Assembly (NCBI GenBank): GCA_003344405.1 | Contig: NOWV01000191.1 | Span: 1 to 64,000, forward strand | Direction of reading: 5' to 3' | From: Trichoplax sp. H2 | Taxonomy: Eukaryota; Placozoa; Uniplacotomia; Trichoplacea | Length of the DNA stretch: 64,000 nucleotides | Shown: positions 40,325 through 52,863 of the stretch, piece by piece | How positions within the stretch are numbered: position 1 is the stretch's first letter | Layout of the letters: the number at the start of each line of letters is the position of its first letter | Program-made: the position numbers and the translations under genes | Notes under the pieces: model-generated | Databases searched by the model: none | What the model saw: only the letters and a program-made list of their open reading frames with translations | What the model was told of the DNA's origin: nothing

Positions 40325-40802
40325 TCGATAGTATTGAAATGATTATGAATAGAAAAATTCTGGATTAGGGATAATAAATAGCGATTCGAAGACGAGATTC
40401 ACCTAAAAAGTCGAAATAGGTAATAACGCAATTGATTAACTATACGCTAAATACTAAATTCTAAACTATACATCACGTTCACTTTCTAGAATTTTAAGTA
40501 TCTATAAACAGAGAAGAATGCTCGTTTATTGTATGCTTCCGTAATATAATGGTAACATTTAACCAAAATAATCAATAGTAAGTTTTAAAATAATATCGCA
40601 CTATCTAAAGCATGTCATTTTGAGCTTATTTTTAGAATACTAAATTAAATATATGCTTAATATTGACCTAAAAGTATTTAAAATTAATAAATTTTTGAAT
40701 ATTTGGTGCCACTTTTCCACATAGAATAATTACTGCAATTACATTGGAGAGTAGAGTGTGTGCTGAGTCAAGTACGACGTATGAATGCGGATTTTTACGT
40801 CT

Positions 40803-40820
40803 ATGTTACAGCTGTAACAT
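40803..40820. promoter_or_regulatory. 18-bp perfect palindrome centred on an E-box, upstream of the bHLH gene
   Basis: ATGTTACAGCTGTAACAT reads the same on both strands and contains CAGCTG (40809-40814), a core bHLH site. It lies 479 bp upstream of the bHLH start codon in otherwise AT-rich DNA. Auto- or cross-regulation by bHLH dimers is inferred. Confidence 0.45.
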
Positions 40821-42020
40821 TCTACTGGTGAACACTAATTTACCCATTTCTTTTTCTCTAATAACATAGAAAATGTTTCGGTCTCAACTCTCTTGAAATA
40901 ACAAATTACTAGATAAGTTGATTATCTCTTTATGAATTCATTTTATATCAGGTATCAGATATACCACAAATTAAATGTAAACTTTTTGAGTTATCAATCG
41001 CATTCATCGCCATAAGAGGAACCAAGAAATATTACGGAATACCATAATTTATTTTCAATACAGATTACTTATAAGTAGGGCGAATATTAACACTCGAATA
41101 ACGATATTCTTTTATGGCAACATTAAGTAGGGTAATATTCTTGATCGATACTGAAAGATATCTTACTAAGCCTGACATATAACTCTAAGCTTAAAATCGT
41201 TTCATTGTCAAAAAGCAGCAAGTTAATTAGTTATTGAATCACCGAATCACCCATGGAGAAAATGACGAGAAAAATTAGATCGATAAGACGCCTTATCTTT
41301 TCATGAGTCAAACTTTATATTATTATATTAAATGGCAACTAAAATATCAAATTATTTCAGCCCTATAACTTCAATTACAGAATTATGGTATAAAATTTTG
41401 AAGTTTTTGATAACAAAATTTAAAATATTTGCGAAATTCAAGATAAAATAACAAAGTAAATTTAATATAAATTATCATTGATTATAATATTGTCGAGAAT
41501 AAGGTCTTAATGCATTAAAAATTTAGATCTGTAATCTTACAAGGATTCATATTGGATTATATGATAACTAGGCTATTTGCATGATATATTTAAAATTCTA
41601 ACCGAGGATGAATTTATCACGTAATAAAGGTAATACATGTAGAACTGAAATAAAATTTTTCTTTTATAGTATTGTACCCTGACTATAATTGCTGATAAAT
41701 ATTGTCGATTTTGACTAGTCTTATTAAACTTTTCAACATGTGTGACTTACTTGATAGAGGTAGCTTTCCAAATAGGTGATAGAAAGCCAAGCTAACTAAT
41801 TGATAGCGATGAATCGATCAATGGAGATCCAAGAAATAAAAATTTTTGATTGCAGTTCACGTTGTCACCGGTATTTGAATCCTGGATGTAATATGTCTTT
41901 TTTAGCATAAAAGAATTAATCGGCTACGCTAATCAATTTTAAACAATTTACTAAGATACCGTGCCTGATAGATTACCAGTCAATATTGAATAGCTGGCAC
42001 GATAATTGTTTGACTACTGA
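40821..42020. other. Intergenic upstream of the bHLH gene
   Basis: AT-rich and stop-dense; no exon recognised apart from a 34-codon plus-strand frame around 41,811-41,915. Confidence 0.3.
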
Positions 42021-42325
42021 TTTAACGAATGCTTCTATTTTCAACCTGTATTTATATCCTGCCACCCGCCATACAAACCATCTCGAGTAATGATTTGGTA
42101 TACTCCTAGTGCGATAGCAACGCAAAACTATTATGGAACTGACCTACTTACCGAAGTTGAAAGGACTTGTATTAATTTAGGGTGGGGATTATGGAAGATG
42201 AAGGAATAAAATATCGTATGGTAGACGTCACTTTTGAAGCCAATAATATCGCACATCTTAAATCAATAATTAGAACAGAATGTCCATTAAATAAAATAAA
42301 AGAAAAGTTAAAACGTCTTCAATGA
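42021..42325 (+). CDS. Two overlapping open segments, possible exon or frame-shifted gene
   Basis: A stop-free run of 62 codons (42021-42209, no early Met; contains PPYKPSRVMIWYTP and L-T-E-V-E-R-T-C) overlaps a 44-codon ATG frame (42191-42325; M-E-D-E-G-I-K-Y-R) in another frame. The residue make-up looks protein-like in both and the join falls at W-G-L-W/M-E-D, so a one-frame shift or a splice may link them. No family recognised. Both lengths are also possible by chance. Confidence 0.25.
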
Positions 42326-43538
42326 TTTATGAATTAAAATGATCTATTCTACTCATTCTATTATTCAAGACAGCAATTCTACTCTATTGATCAGTAATAC
42401 ACAGGTGTATCTAGATCATTTTTTAAAATTATATACTACCAACCTTCCGTTGAAACAATACCAAGTTGAAAAATCTGATATTAAAAACCATGGATGATAA
42501 TGATTTTATATTAATATGTTTTACAATCTTAGCTAGAGTTAATCTTGAAAATATGGATAATCTTGACAATTTTATTTCAAAGTTTTTTCATTATCTACTT
42601 AAAAAATGAGTTGATATCCCAGCTTAATGTACCATAAATTGGATGAAATAAGCATTCTCATTTATTTAATATTAAAATAAATTGCAATTTACGTTTAGAA
42701 TTACAGAATAGAATAATGATTCAAAGTCATCTACAAGCAAATAATTCAAAATCATTATTTTTATTCTCCTCTTCCCTACAGTGCTATAGCTTTTATTGAT
42801 TTAAGCCGGTTGTATTTCTAAAATGAATGATGGACAGATAGATAAAATACAACGAATTAAGACAATTATCTTCCTTAAGCGGATATTACTAAGCTCAGCC
42901 AACTCATTGTGTTCAGATGTATTAACAAAAATGAAATGGCCCGTACGGTAGAAGATATAGAAAGTAATCAAGAACAGGTCAAATCTGTTACATCCGATGA
43001 ATTGGATATTAGCATAATAATAGCAAGATAGTTTTATAAAAGTAACAGTAGCTCTTGCAGCTTTCATCGACAGCTCTATTCTCATATTTAGTACTGTTAA
43101 AAGATATAGATGTCAATTTCATCACGTCTTACAGGTATAGCCACAATACTTGGTGCCGATATCTTTTAAGAATGTAAATACAGACTATATATGGCGTCTA
43201 ATCAGATATCCCATAGATACCCACATTAAACAAACGTAAACTTAATTTACTGTTATTTATGAATTAATTCAGATAATCATTAAATAATGATTAAATAGTA
43301 TTTAAAAATACTTTTTTATCTATCCTGTAACTCATATCTTATAAGCGCGCTTTTTGTTATCCACACACATCAACTACCGTCTATCTACCGTATAATGATA
43401 GCTTATTATCTTAGCACAACGCATTATCAATCGTAAAATATTTATCTGGCATCGCCAATAGAATTCTGTATCTGAATTTTCGACATATTTCGACTAATTA
43501 TGAATCTATCTTGTATTTTGTGGAGTGTAGTATTTTCT

Positions 43539-44735
43539 TTATCTTGTAAGATTGATGTACAGTAGTTTACCGTCGTGTTGCAGACGTATCCAACTGTGTG
43601 TAGACATAATTAGATGGACTTTGAAATGTAAACTCAATGTTGAATTAAACTTGGATCCAGTTACCATTTCATTGTAACAGAAATTGATTAAAGAAAAAAA
43701 ATTTAGTCTAATTATGCATTGATTACACGTCGACGGTTCGTTTACTAAATAAACATTAAAAAAACGTTGAATACTAGCCAAATGGATTTTATTGTTATCA
43801 CGGGTGTCCAAATTAGATAACAATAGTTCAAGTAACGGCATGACGAAATGATATCTAATAATGACATTGATAGTTCTTAATCTACTTTCACCTTGACTTA
43901 CATCGTTAAAAGTTGTTCATAAATCAATAAGAGCATCGACGAAAATTATTCATCTACTCCTTTGCATTTGCTAAGAACCCTGACTAATTTACTGACAATT
44001 ACTAGAATCTTACAACTAATAAGCTTACATATTGAAACGTACTCATTATTAACAGATGTGACTTATTATCGACGATAATAATTTATTTCTAAGCTTTGAA
44101 AAGGAGCTAGACGAATCTGGTAGATCCTACTCTTGGGACACATTCAATCGCAAGATTATCTGCACCTTATACAACTAGTTTAAATTTTCAGCTAATTATT
44201 TTAAGTTAATTACGTAGGAAACGAAATGACTTAAAATAATATGCCCAATCACTCAAGAAACGGCATGCTTTAATAAACAAGTGCCAGTAAACTAATTTCT
44301 ATTCATGGACTCTGTACTATATAAAGTCGATATCCAGGTCCTGTCCAAAGTTAAACAGATATTATAATTTAATAACTTATAATCTACTTTGTTAGCGCAC
44401 CATTACGATTTATCAGCACTAATCCTAAAAGATACTTTTATCGATAGAAAATTCTTTTGTCATCGAGTGCACCTTGTCCTGTTTTAATTTTAATATTCCT
44501 TTTGATCCTCGTAAATTTCTAATTCTATTCGCGAAAATGCCAATTGAAGTAGAAAAGAATTAAATTTTAGCTTGATTAATATACAATAAAATAAGAAATT
44601 GAAGATGAATGTACCATGATCAAATTTACTTACAATTGACGTCAATAAATAATTCAATATTTGATGTACGAACTTTGCCATTTTTATCGCCATTGAATAA
44701 CTATAATGACGATTTTGTTGACACAGCTTACACAT
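43539..44735 (-). CDS. Candidate multi-exon gene, unidentified
   Basis: An ATG exon at 44634-44735 (34 codons, starts M-C-K-L-C) ends at a strong donor GTAAGT in phase 0. A terminal exon at 43539-43854 (104 codons then stop; contains M-P-L-L-E-L-L-L-S-N-L-D) has an acceptor and enters in phase 2. It matches a segment ending at 43902 before another GTAAGT, reading L-L-L-I-Y-E-Q-L-L-T in phase 2. The link between first and middle segment was not found. Leucine-rich helical composition; no family recognised. Confidence 0.28.
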
Positions 44736-46956
44736 CTTGCTAAAGTATAATAGTATCCACCTTTAATAAGTTAAATTAAATTTTTCTATTGTCTTGAATA
44801 CATTGGCGTGGACAAGAAGTTTACTTTAGTTAAAACTGATGATCAGGCAGACGGAACTTATATATCGCAACGTAGAAAATTAACTTCGTAGTGAATTACA
44901 TTAGATAGCTTGTATATTTTAAAAACTATATTAGTGACACACAACAGCCAAAAAATCTATATTGTAGAGAATTATGTTCGATTATTCTTACGTTGATGCT
45001 AGTAGGAACGTTACTATTCGATAAATGTGGTATGCAAGTTATAATTTTGAAGCATCATAATATCCTCGACTAGCAATTCCTTTAAATTATATTATTACAG
45101 GTAGCCACAAGGCACAGTTTAGTGGTATACGTTAACCTGATAAACTGTACCGGTAATAATATAACTACGTATTTTTTTCATAAAACATCGGCATGTCACA
45201 TTTGAACAAGCCACAATAGTGCCCGTGTACGCGCACTTATCTACAAGAAATAATTGAAAATTAATCATAACATCTATATAGTTTAACCTATATGGGAGGC
45301 ATTCAGATTAAAAACTATCACCGGATTAAAAACTTCTATTTAATCTTTATGCTACAGAATGGATACAGTAAGTCCAATATTTGATTGTTTTGAGAAATCT
45401 TTTTTCATTTCTACCAAGAGATATTTGGGAACTGAATTTTTTGCATCCGCTTATTCGTATATGATTTCCTTCAAATGATTGAATGATACTGAAGGCAATC
45501 AGTAACTGAGAAGTAACAATGAAAACTTATCAGACGACTACAGATAAAAGTAATTTAATTAACCTATTAATGTCTCCTCGCCCATAAGTTCCTTTTATAA
45601 TTAACATGATGGTAATCATGGTAAGTTAAATCAACGACGCAATCTGTGTCCATACATATACAAATTATTCAGGTTGACTTATTTGAAAAAAGTCTATTCT
45701 ACATTGTCATGTAAATTACCTGATACAAATCGATCCTCGTCTACTTTGATAGTCAGCGTTACTACAGTTGATTTTAAAAATTTTATCCTTGGTGATGTAT
45801 TAATTGTCTGTTTTAACTACTAATAACATTGATTTAGTATACTTTGACTAACGACAATTATGCATACTGATGATCGTGGCCATGCTTGAATTAAGATAAA
45901 TGTATTCCAATAATGATTACTTAATCTTGTAGAGCCATGTTGAACTTTAAGACTGATATCAATATCGAATTGAACACATTTAAATTAAAATAATTTCGAG
46001 TATATCGCATGTATTACATCATGTCATCGCAGAATCGGTTTCAGTGGTAATTTCTACATCTGGAATGCGGAATCTCATCGTTTGACGTCAATTTTTGAGC
46101 AAATAGAACATTTGTAGTCATACAAGATACTCCTTCTAAAATTATGGTAATTTTTGTAACAGAATTACTTAGAGTGCGGTATATTAAACCTAAATCTTTT
46201 ATAATCTCATGTACAACATATACATTGCAACTTAAATTATACTAGCATAATCTAATCTATTATTCAGTAATTCCTGTGTCAACTAATATTAAATGCCGCT
46301 ACTTAATCTAATCATGCATGTTTCAGAGTGAGTTCATTATTTTATCAATAAAATTACCTAAGCGACCTTTAAGAGAATTTATTTGCAAAAAGAATGGCCG
46401 TGATCATCGCATTGCTATTATTAGCTCAGTCTCACTGCAATAATTATCTTAATCTTATTATGGTAATACCAAATACGAAAGTAGAACTACATGTCTAATT
46501 TTATGTGAAACTAGCATTTATAGTCAAGTACTTAGATATTCATCTGTGCAATCCGATTATTGGTGATCTCACATTAAACAATACTTAAAAATTCGTGGTT
46601 TAAATAGATAAACGGCACAATTTGATCATGATAGCTTTAATTCACTCAGAATGTCCAGTTGTATCAGTTTAGTTACAAGGGAGTCCATCGAATTTCCTCC
46701 ATTCATGATCGAATATTCGTATACTGTAGATCAATCAGCAAAGGAAAACTAATACATTATCAGGATTTCCAATAATATCTTTTTAAACATTTGCTTGCGT
46801 TAAAGACAGAAACAAATTACTCGGAATTCACCGTCATTGACAATGCATATAGAGAATATAGTCAGCTTTAAAATCTATAGACGATGCTATAATTTTGATA
46901 TTTCTGCTTTATTTAAATCCATGCTCCAGTAATACTACATATTATTGTTAATACAT
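44736..46956. other. Gene-poor stretch, unassigned open frames
   Basis: Nothing recognisable. Noted only: a plus-strand run at about 44,773-44,900; a minus-strand 66-codon run at about 46,046-46,243; and a plus-strand ATG at 46394 with a signal-peptide-like start (MAVIIALLLLAQSHC) followed by a possible donor at 46462. No second exon supports any of them. Confidence 0.25.
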
Positions 46957-47359
46957 TTATGAAAGAAACACTATCGCCGTTTCATTCAAACCATTTGCAG
47001 AAGCACTGTCGGTATATAAAGAGGAATTCAATTCTAAAACTTCAAGTATAAATTGTCCGTAATGCTACAGAATTACTTACGCAAACAAAAGAATTAGTTT
47101 TCCTAAGATAAATATCGGAGGTCATTGTCATACGCCTTCCTTCGTTATAATAAGCTTTAAAATTTTGGAGTTCCCCTTATTTCCAATCTGGACAACAATA
47201 CTGTTAGCTTGCTAATTAATTTCTATTTAAAATCCTAATTTGAGGCTGTGCAAGTGTAGAATCCGATTACTAGCAATAAGCCTCAAGAGTAGAATAGTAC
47301 AACAGCTATTCCTACCCGAGGTATGATAATTGAGGAACCAATATCGATCAAGAGTACTG
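46957..47359 (-). CDS. Candidate terminal exons of an unidentified gene
   Basis: Three minus-strand pieces with GT-AG borders and agreeing phases: 47316-47359 (V-L-L-I-D-I-G-S-S-I-I-I-P-R), 47134-47211 (S-I-V-V-Q-I-G-N-K-G-N-S-K-I-L-K-L) and 46957-47064 (YGQFILEVLELNSS ... then stop TAA at 46957). The alternating hydrophobic pattern suggests beta strands, as in extracellular beta-sandwich domains. No family assigned; upstream exons would lie between 47.4 and 48.1 kb. Confidence 0.3.
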
Positions 47360-48146
47360 CTATTAAATGGATATTACATCGTGCTATTTATAACTTTGTA
47401 TCACTCCTGTTATGATTTGAATTTATTCTTTCTATTAACACTAAATAATTGTATCGTTTCATCAATACTGTTAAATAGTGGAAGGAAGAATTTAATTTAA
47501 TGTGTAACCAGAATATCACTCAATCACTTTGTATACGTATAAGAAATGAATTACTATCGTCGTAGATCTTTAACATTATTGTACTATTATCAGAAGGTTC
47601 GTATATTATTCTAATTTCACAAATTACTTAGATGTCATCGTTTACACACGATACCCTTCATCATAATTTTCACTTTCAATTTATAAATAGAGATCAGATA
47701 ATTTTGTAAATACCTATGTGCCTGCAGCTAGATCACAAAATAAATTTGAATAGTTCATCTTCTTTCTATACAAAATGTAAAGAATCAATAAATGATCTTA
47801 AAAATATCAATCCTCAAACTTAATCTATCAACTTAAAATATCATATATTAATTTAGATTACATTATTATCAAGGCATGTTGCATTTCAAATCCGATAATC
47901 AAAATTTATTTTAGAACAAAGAAATTGACCTTAACCTTAGCGTAAACTCTAATAAGTAAAATCATGGATATTACAGTAACTAAAGTCAGTAATCGTTAAA
48001 TTATTACTTCATACAGTGCAGGCATATCGACTATTCGTTTGCCCATTCTATCTCCATTTTATTCATTTAGGGCCTTTGGGCTAAACCTAAGCTACCAGCC
48101 TCTTTCGTCCGTCCTAAATCTGTCCGCACTGCCCGTTAGCAGAGAT

Positions 48147-48220
48147 TGACGTCATCAGTCGAATGCGACGTCATTAATGGCGTCATAAAAAAATCAGGAT
48201 TGCATCTACGACTGCGCAGT
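48147..48220. promoter_or_regulatory. Cluster of CRE/ATF-type sites and a TGCGCA palindrome
   Basis: TGACGTCA (perfect CRE) at 48147-48154, CGACGTCA at 48166-48173, a CGTCA half-site at 48181-48185, and the palindrome ACTGCGCAGT at 48211-48220, inside a local G+C peak (about 48,065-48,260). Clustered CREs plus a TGCGCA word are usual for a housekeeping promoter. Direction and target are unclear: unidentified exon candidates exist on both sides. Confidence 0.45.
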
Positions 48221-48319
48221 AAGCAAAACAGGTGTGCTGATTCCCACTATTGTTGACAATCCTCTTGCAGAAGTTAAAGGAGAACTTGAGCTAAAGCGTT
48301 AACTACTAAAAATTTTTAG

Positions 48320-48402
48320 CAGTCCTTGGCTGAGGGGCAAGAAGATTTCCATACACGGATAGCAAAATTGCAACACCTTCCCGGAAAATCAGCTCTTATA
48401 CC
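48320..48402 (+). CDS. Candidate exon downstream of the CRE cluster
   Basis: An acceptor with a TACTAA-like branch motif and a T-run (48,303-48,319) is followed by 27 open codons ending at a GTGTAA donor in phase 2. The product (Q-S-L-A-E-G-Q-E-D-F-H-T-R-I-A-K-L-Q-H-L then P-G-K-S-A-L-I-P) is helical, then L-I-P, loosely like the start of alpha-prefoldin-type proteins such as URI1. The first exon was not found; identity is a guess. Confidence 0.3.
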
Positions 48403-51400
48403 GTGTAATCATTTCTTTCTCCATGCATCTATATAGGAAACTGTGGTATGGCATGGGAACGAAGCTTGTGTTATTTTTATAACATCGATATGCTAATAGT
48501 ATTTGCAATGAATATAGCATTGGCTAATGGAATATATTAAAAAAATCTACCCACCATAGACATACAATTTCTGCCCTTGCAATAGTTTCTATTACCTAGT
48601 ATCTTATTAAAATCGCATATACTGTAGGCAATAACTTATACGAGAGGTATATGGCTGCAAGCAATTCTTATAAAATGCAATATACTATTTAGCTATAGAC
48701 TTCTGTATGCTCATAAAGCACATCAGGAAGGTAAAATTTCATTTCTTGTGCAACTAAATCCATTCATGATGAGTTTACTAAATTGACTGCTATGCACGAT
48801 TATTAAGGGAGCTCTTACCAAGTTTCACATTGTTGTAGTATTAAACTGTATGTAGCTAACAGCAGTGTTTGATCATGCTTGTTCATATCTAAATTAAATA
48901 TTTCAATGATTTCGTCGTATACAAAAGATTTGCTTAAAAACGTCATCAAAACATTGTCCAAATAATATCGAAAGCTATAATCAAATTTCTAACCTAAACT
49001 TTAATTTTAATTCGCATCTCAAAGTATGCGTGTACATGCGGTACTGTATAAAGCACCACAATAAAAACATCACAAATTCGTATTAAATAAGTTCCTTTAC
49101 TTAGCTATATAACATATTAATTCCTGAAAGAATTGATTTTCATGAAATGAACATATCTTTTGAATAAGCTGATATGGAAAACAAAGATTTAATAATCTTC
49201 GCTGTAGGATATACCAATTTAAAACTAAAATCAGGTTCATTAAGCTACAAAAATTACTTCCAATACTAGCCAATAGTCATATTATCACAGAGATAACATA
49301 CAAGTTTTCCACACTTCATTTACAAAAATAATCAATAAAAGCAAAATGTTTGTTGTTGACGCCGCACAATCACGGAATAATGCTTGCTGAAATTCGTGTT
49401 TATTTGTGCCACTCTGTGTGATGTTAGCAGCAACCCATAGTTCAGGATGATAGGTTCATTATATTACAACAATCTTAAATGATCGAGGATACTATTACGG
49501 TTCAATTTTAGGGGATTTTGAGCTTCTATTCCGATAGCTGGCATTTCTAACATTCAGAAAATCTATATAAATGAAGATTATGTAAGTAGTAGCTCATATC
49601 ATAGCTTATGAGAATTTCTGCTAATATAGTTTAAAGTGCAATTTTTCGAAATATAACAAGCACATTATGTATCCATAGGAATTATTCAATCAATTGCTAC
49701 AGACATTGATCGTAGATATAATTTATATGCATAATTAATTCAAGCACACTAAGATCTTGCAGATTTAGTTATACTAATACACTATAATGAGTAAAAAAAT
49801 TAGGATGTTAATTAATAAACTTGTAAAAATATTGTATTATATTTATATGTATAAATTCTCAGTGATCACATAAATTCTTGCCCATGTGTACTACATAAAA
49901 CTGTAAACTTTGAAATAATCGACATTACGAAATATTAGATGGGACTATTACTCATATCGCCTCATGATAGTCTAAAATACAAGATATTAAAATTTCACTC
50001 TAATACAATATATAAATAAGCATTGTATTATATCCATTATAAATTCGAGAATATTTTAAGATATTACTTTAAGGCTCATTTTCTGTAGTTTAATAACAGT
50101 ATATAGTTCTCTTAATAATTCTCTCAATGTCAAATTGTTATAACCGTTTAATAGTCTATTGTTATTACTGATCAATCCTCAAATTCTGCTTCAATATGAT
50201 TCTTTCTGTTGTATTTTAAATCTGGTAGATAAGGCCTTCATAGTAGAGTTTCGTTTAATGTTTACGAAACGTTAGTTGTTTCACCGATCCGTTCTTGTTT
50301 CAATTCAATAATGGATTCTTTTTCTCTGATGTGCGATTATTCAATATTGATCTCATATTAGTGCTGTTAATTATTGAATCCCAAAGATTAAATGCTATTT
50401 CGTTCTAAAATTTCAAATCTAGCTGCTGTAATACTTGCTTAATCTCACACAATATTCACCAAGCCTGATTAGAAAATTCTCAATCATCAAGATATTGTAT
50501 TCAAAATTAATGGGTGTGCCACGTTGCATACCTTATTCCTTCCATTGTTATCGTAAGTACAAATAGCGGAGAATTTCAAAAATTTTATTGTTATTTAGAA
50601 ACTTTACAAATTATTAATTTTTCCCTTTTTTACAACTCAAATTCTCTAAACGCGAGCTTTACCTTACGCTAGGAATGTTATTAAAAGGCCGCATTACATT
50701 ATTTTGGTTGTTTCGCCAGTTACATTTACGATATATAAACTATACACAATCCGTTATATTTATTCCTTACCGATTGAGATTTGTAATACACAATCTTTGA
50801 TATTTACAAATGATTTACTACGCATTGTTGACCTCTGGAAAAAATCATGATTTATTAACTACGATTAATACACTGTATTATACTTTAGTTTAAATAAATA
50901 TATGAACTATACAAGTGATAAACCAATCACGAAATTCTAAGATTTGTAGAAAATTATAATTTTATTAGATCTAGATACAAAAACGTACTACGAACAGTTC
51001 TACTCTAACCGGATAATACTATTGGAAAGACTATTAGAAAGTACTGCTGAATTTCTAAAATTCACTGCTTATATACTTTTTATTACTTCTGCACCTATAA
51101 TCAGCATAGCTGCATCCTAACTTATTCTTACAATTATTTAGGCTATATTTACATAATTAGCAAGATACGAATATACTACGGCGGATCATTTGCAATGTAT
51201 TATGGTAACAGCCTTAGTATTTGTGCAGCTATGTTTTCCAACTAGCCACAATACGATGAGTCATCCATACCATGGCGTTAGCGATTAAGCAACGGACTGT
51301 TGAGCTAGTAATATATGACCGTTACGCATCTATTTCTGATTCTACCGTCAACAAAGACTCAATACCTTGTTGTATATGGTCATCTGTACTCTAACATAGA

Positions 51401-52328
51401 ATCTTCATTTGCTGTCTATGGTTATGAGTTTATAACTTGAGTATAGCCTATAATAAACATAGTTAGCCACACTATCGTAATTTGTACTAAATATGGCTAA
51501 TAATCTGCAATCTAACACTGAATTTCGTTACAACAAGTAAACTGTATTTACGCAAATTTTCAATTTAGTCTTTATTTGATCAAATTCGATATTGGAAATT
51601 GATACACATTTTGCAGTAGATATGTCCGCTGAGGCATGCAATGTTGCTCTATACTGATATTCAGTCAAACTGTTCAAATGTTAAGATTGTTAGTTCGATG
51701 CAAATTATTACATTACTACTGAATTTTGCATTATTTAAATGCCTATAAACCGTACTATTCCCGTCTGCAAAGGGACAGTATGCTAAGCTAGAAAAATTAA
51801 ACTGTTCATCAACATTTAACAAATCAATAACTCCTCAGACATTTATACTGACACGTAATATATTTATATAAAAATATGCTATAACTTCACGTAAACACAT
51901 GGAAAAAATAATAGCAGCAATTTTAGGCTTACTATACTTATGTACTATCATAACAGAAAATTAACCCATGAATTAATGTATTGAATATTAATCTTGTTAA
52001 ATATATATCAAAATAATATCTATGACATTAATAATAACGAATCATATTATGAACAACTCAACGTTAACCTTGTAAGATCTCTTTACTTCACTTATATTTA
52101 ATCAATTTGCCAGAATTAGCAAAACACTATCTTATGTCATAACAAGAATGGCCTATATAGATATAGCCTTCAAGTTCAAAAGGTTTATTAAACCACTATG
52201 CAAATCACGTTCTGGGAAATCCGTCGTAAATCACTTCTCCTCCATCGTAAGAACAGTCGAAAGTGGATAAGATAAACTGGATAATCAATCATACATAGCC
52301 AATTTTCAATCAATCACAATTCCATATG
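48403..52328. other. Gene-poor stretch
   Basis: AT-rich. Short open runs at about 49,337-49,468 (minus) and 50,240-50,407 (plus) are within chance length. No domain recognised. Confidence 0.3.
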
Positions 52329-52863
52329 TGATGGAGGGTTCGATATCTCAGAGGATTGAGATTTAGTCGCCATTTACAATTATTACAACAAAGGGTTTAT
52401 GAAAGTTATGCTTTATTGTAGGTTAGTAATGTGAAGTACAGTGAGGTAGTTACGGTAGATTAGCGTGCAAGCTGTCGTGAGTAACGAGTAGAAGTATTAG
52501 ACTGTGAGAGACTAACTAGAAGACTAACTGAGAGGCTAATGATCTCTGAGGTAGAAATCGCCGGTATTTATAGTTTTAAAGATAGAGCACTTGCAGAGAA
52601 TAGGATTGTGGAATTAGATACAACATATACCATAACAGGTTATAAAATAGCAGATGATTGTAGAAAACAGCGAGTATCGTAATAACTAAATGCAGTAATC
52701 TATATATGAATGTAGAGTAAGAGGACTGTAGATCTGTCTAAATATAAGAGCAATACAACATGTCTATATTTAAGAGTAGAATATAGTTACAGTATATTCT
52801 AAATACACTACAGTTTGAATGCATAGTTGTTTCTTGAATACTATTTAAATTGTCCCTTCATCA
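52329..52863. mobile_element. Possible 535-bp non-coding element with inverted ends
   Basis: Starts TGATGGAGGG and ends CCCTTCATCA, one mismatch over 10 bp of inverted termini, with TG...CA ends like a solo LTR. Inside is a purine-rich stretch with a repeated GACTAACT-type word and a TATTTATAG motif. No clear target-site duplication was seen. Confidence 0.25.

Noticed and set aside
40109-40342. 77-codon plus-strand open frame
   Set aside because: Antisense shadow of the bHLH gene's low-complexity N-terminus.
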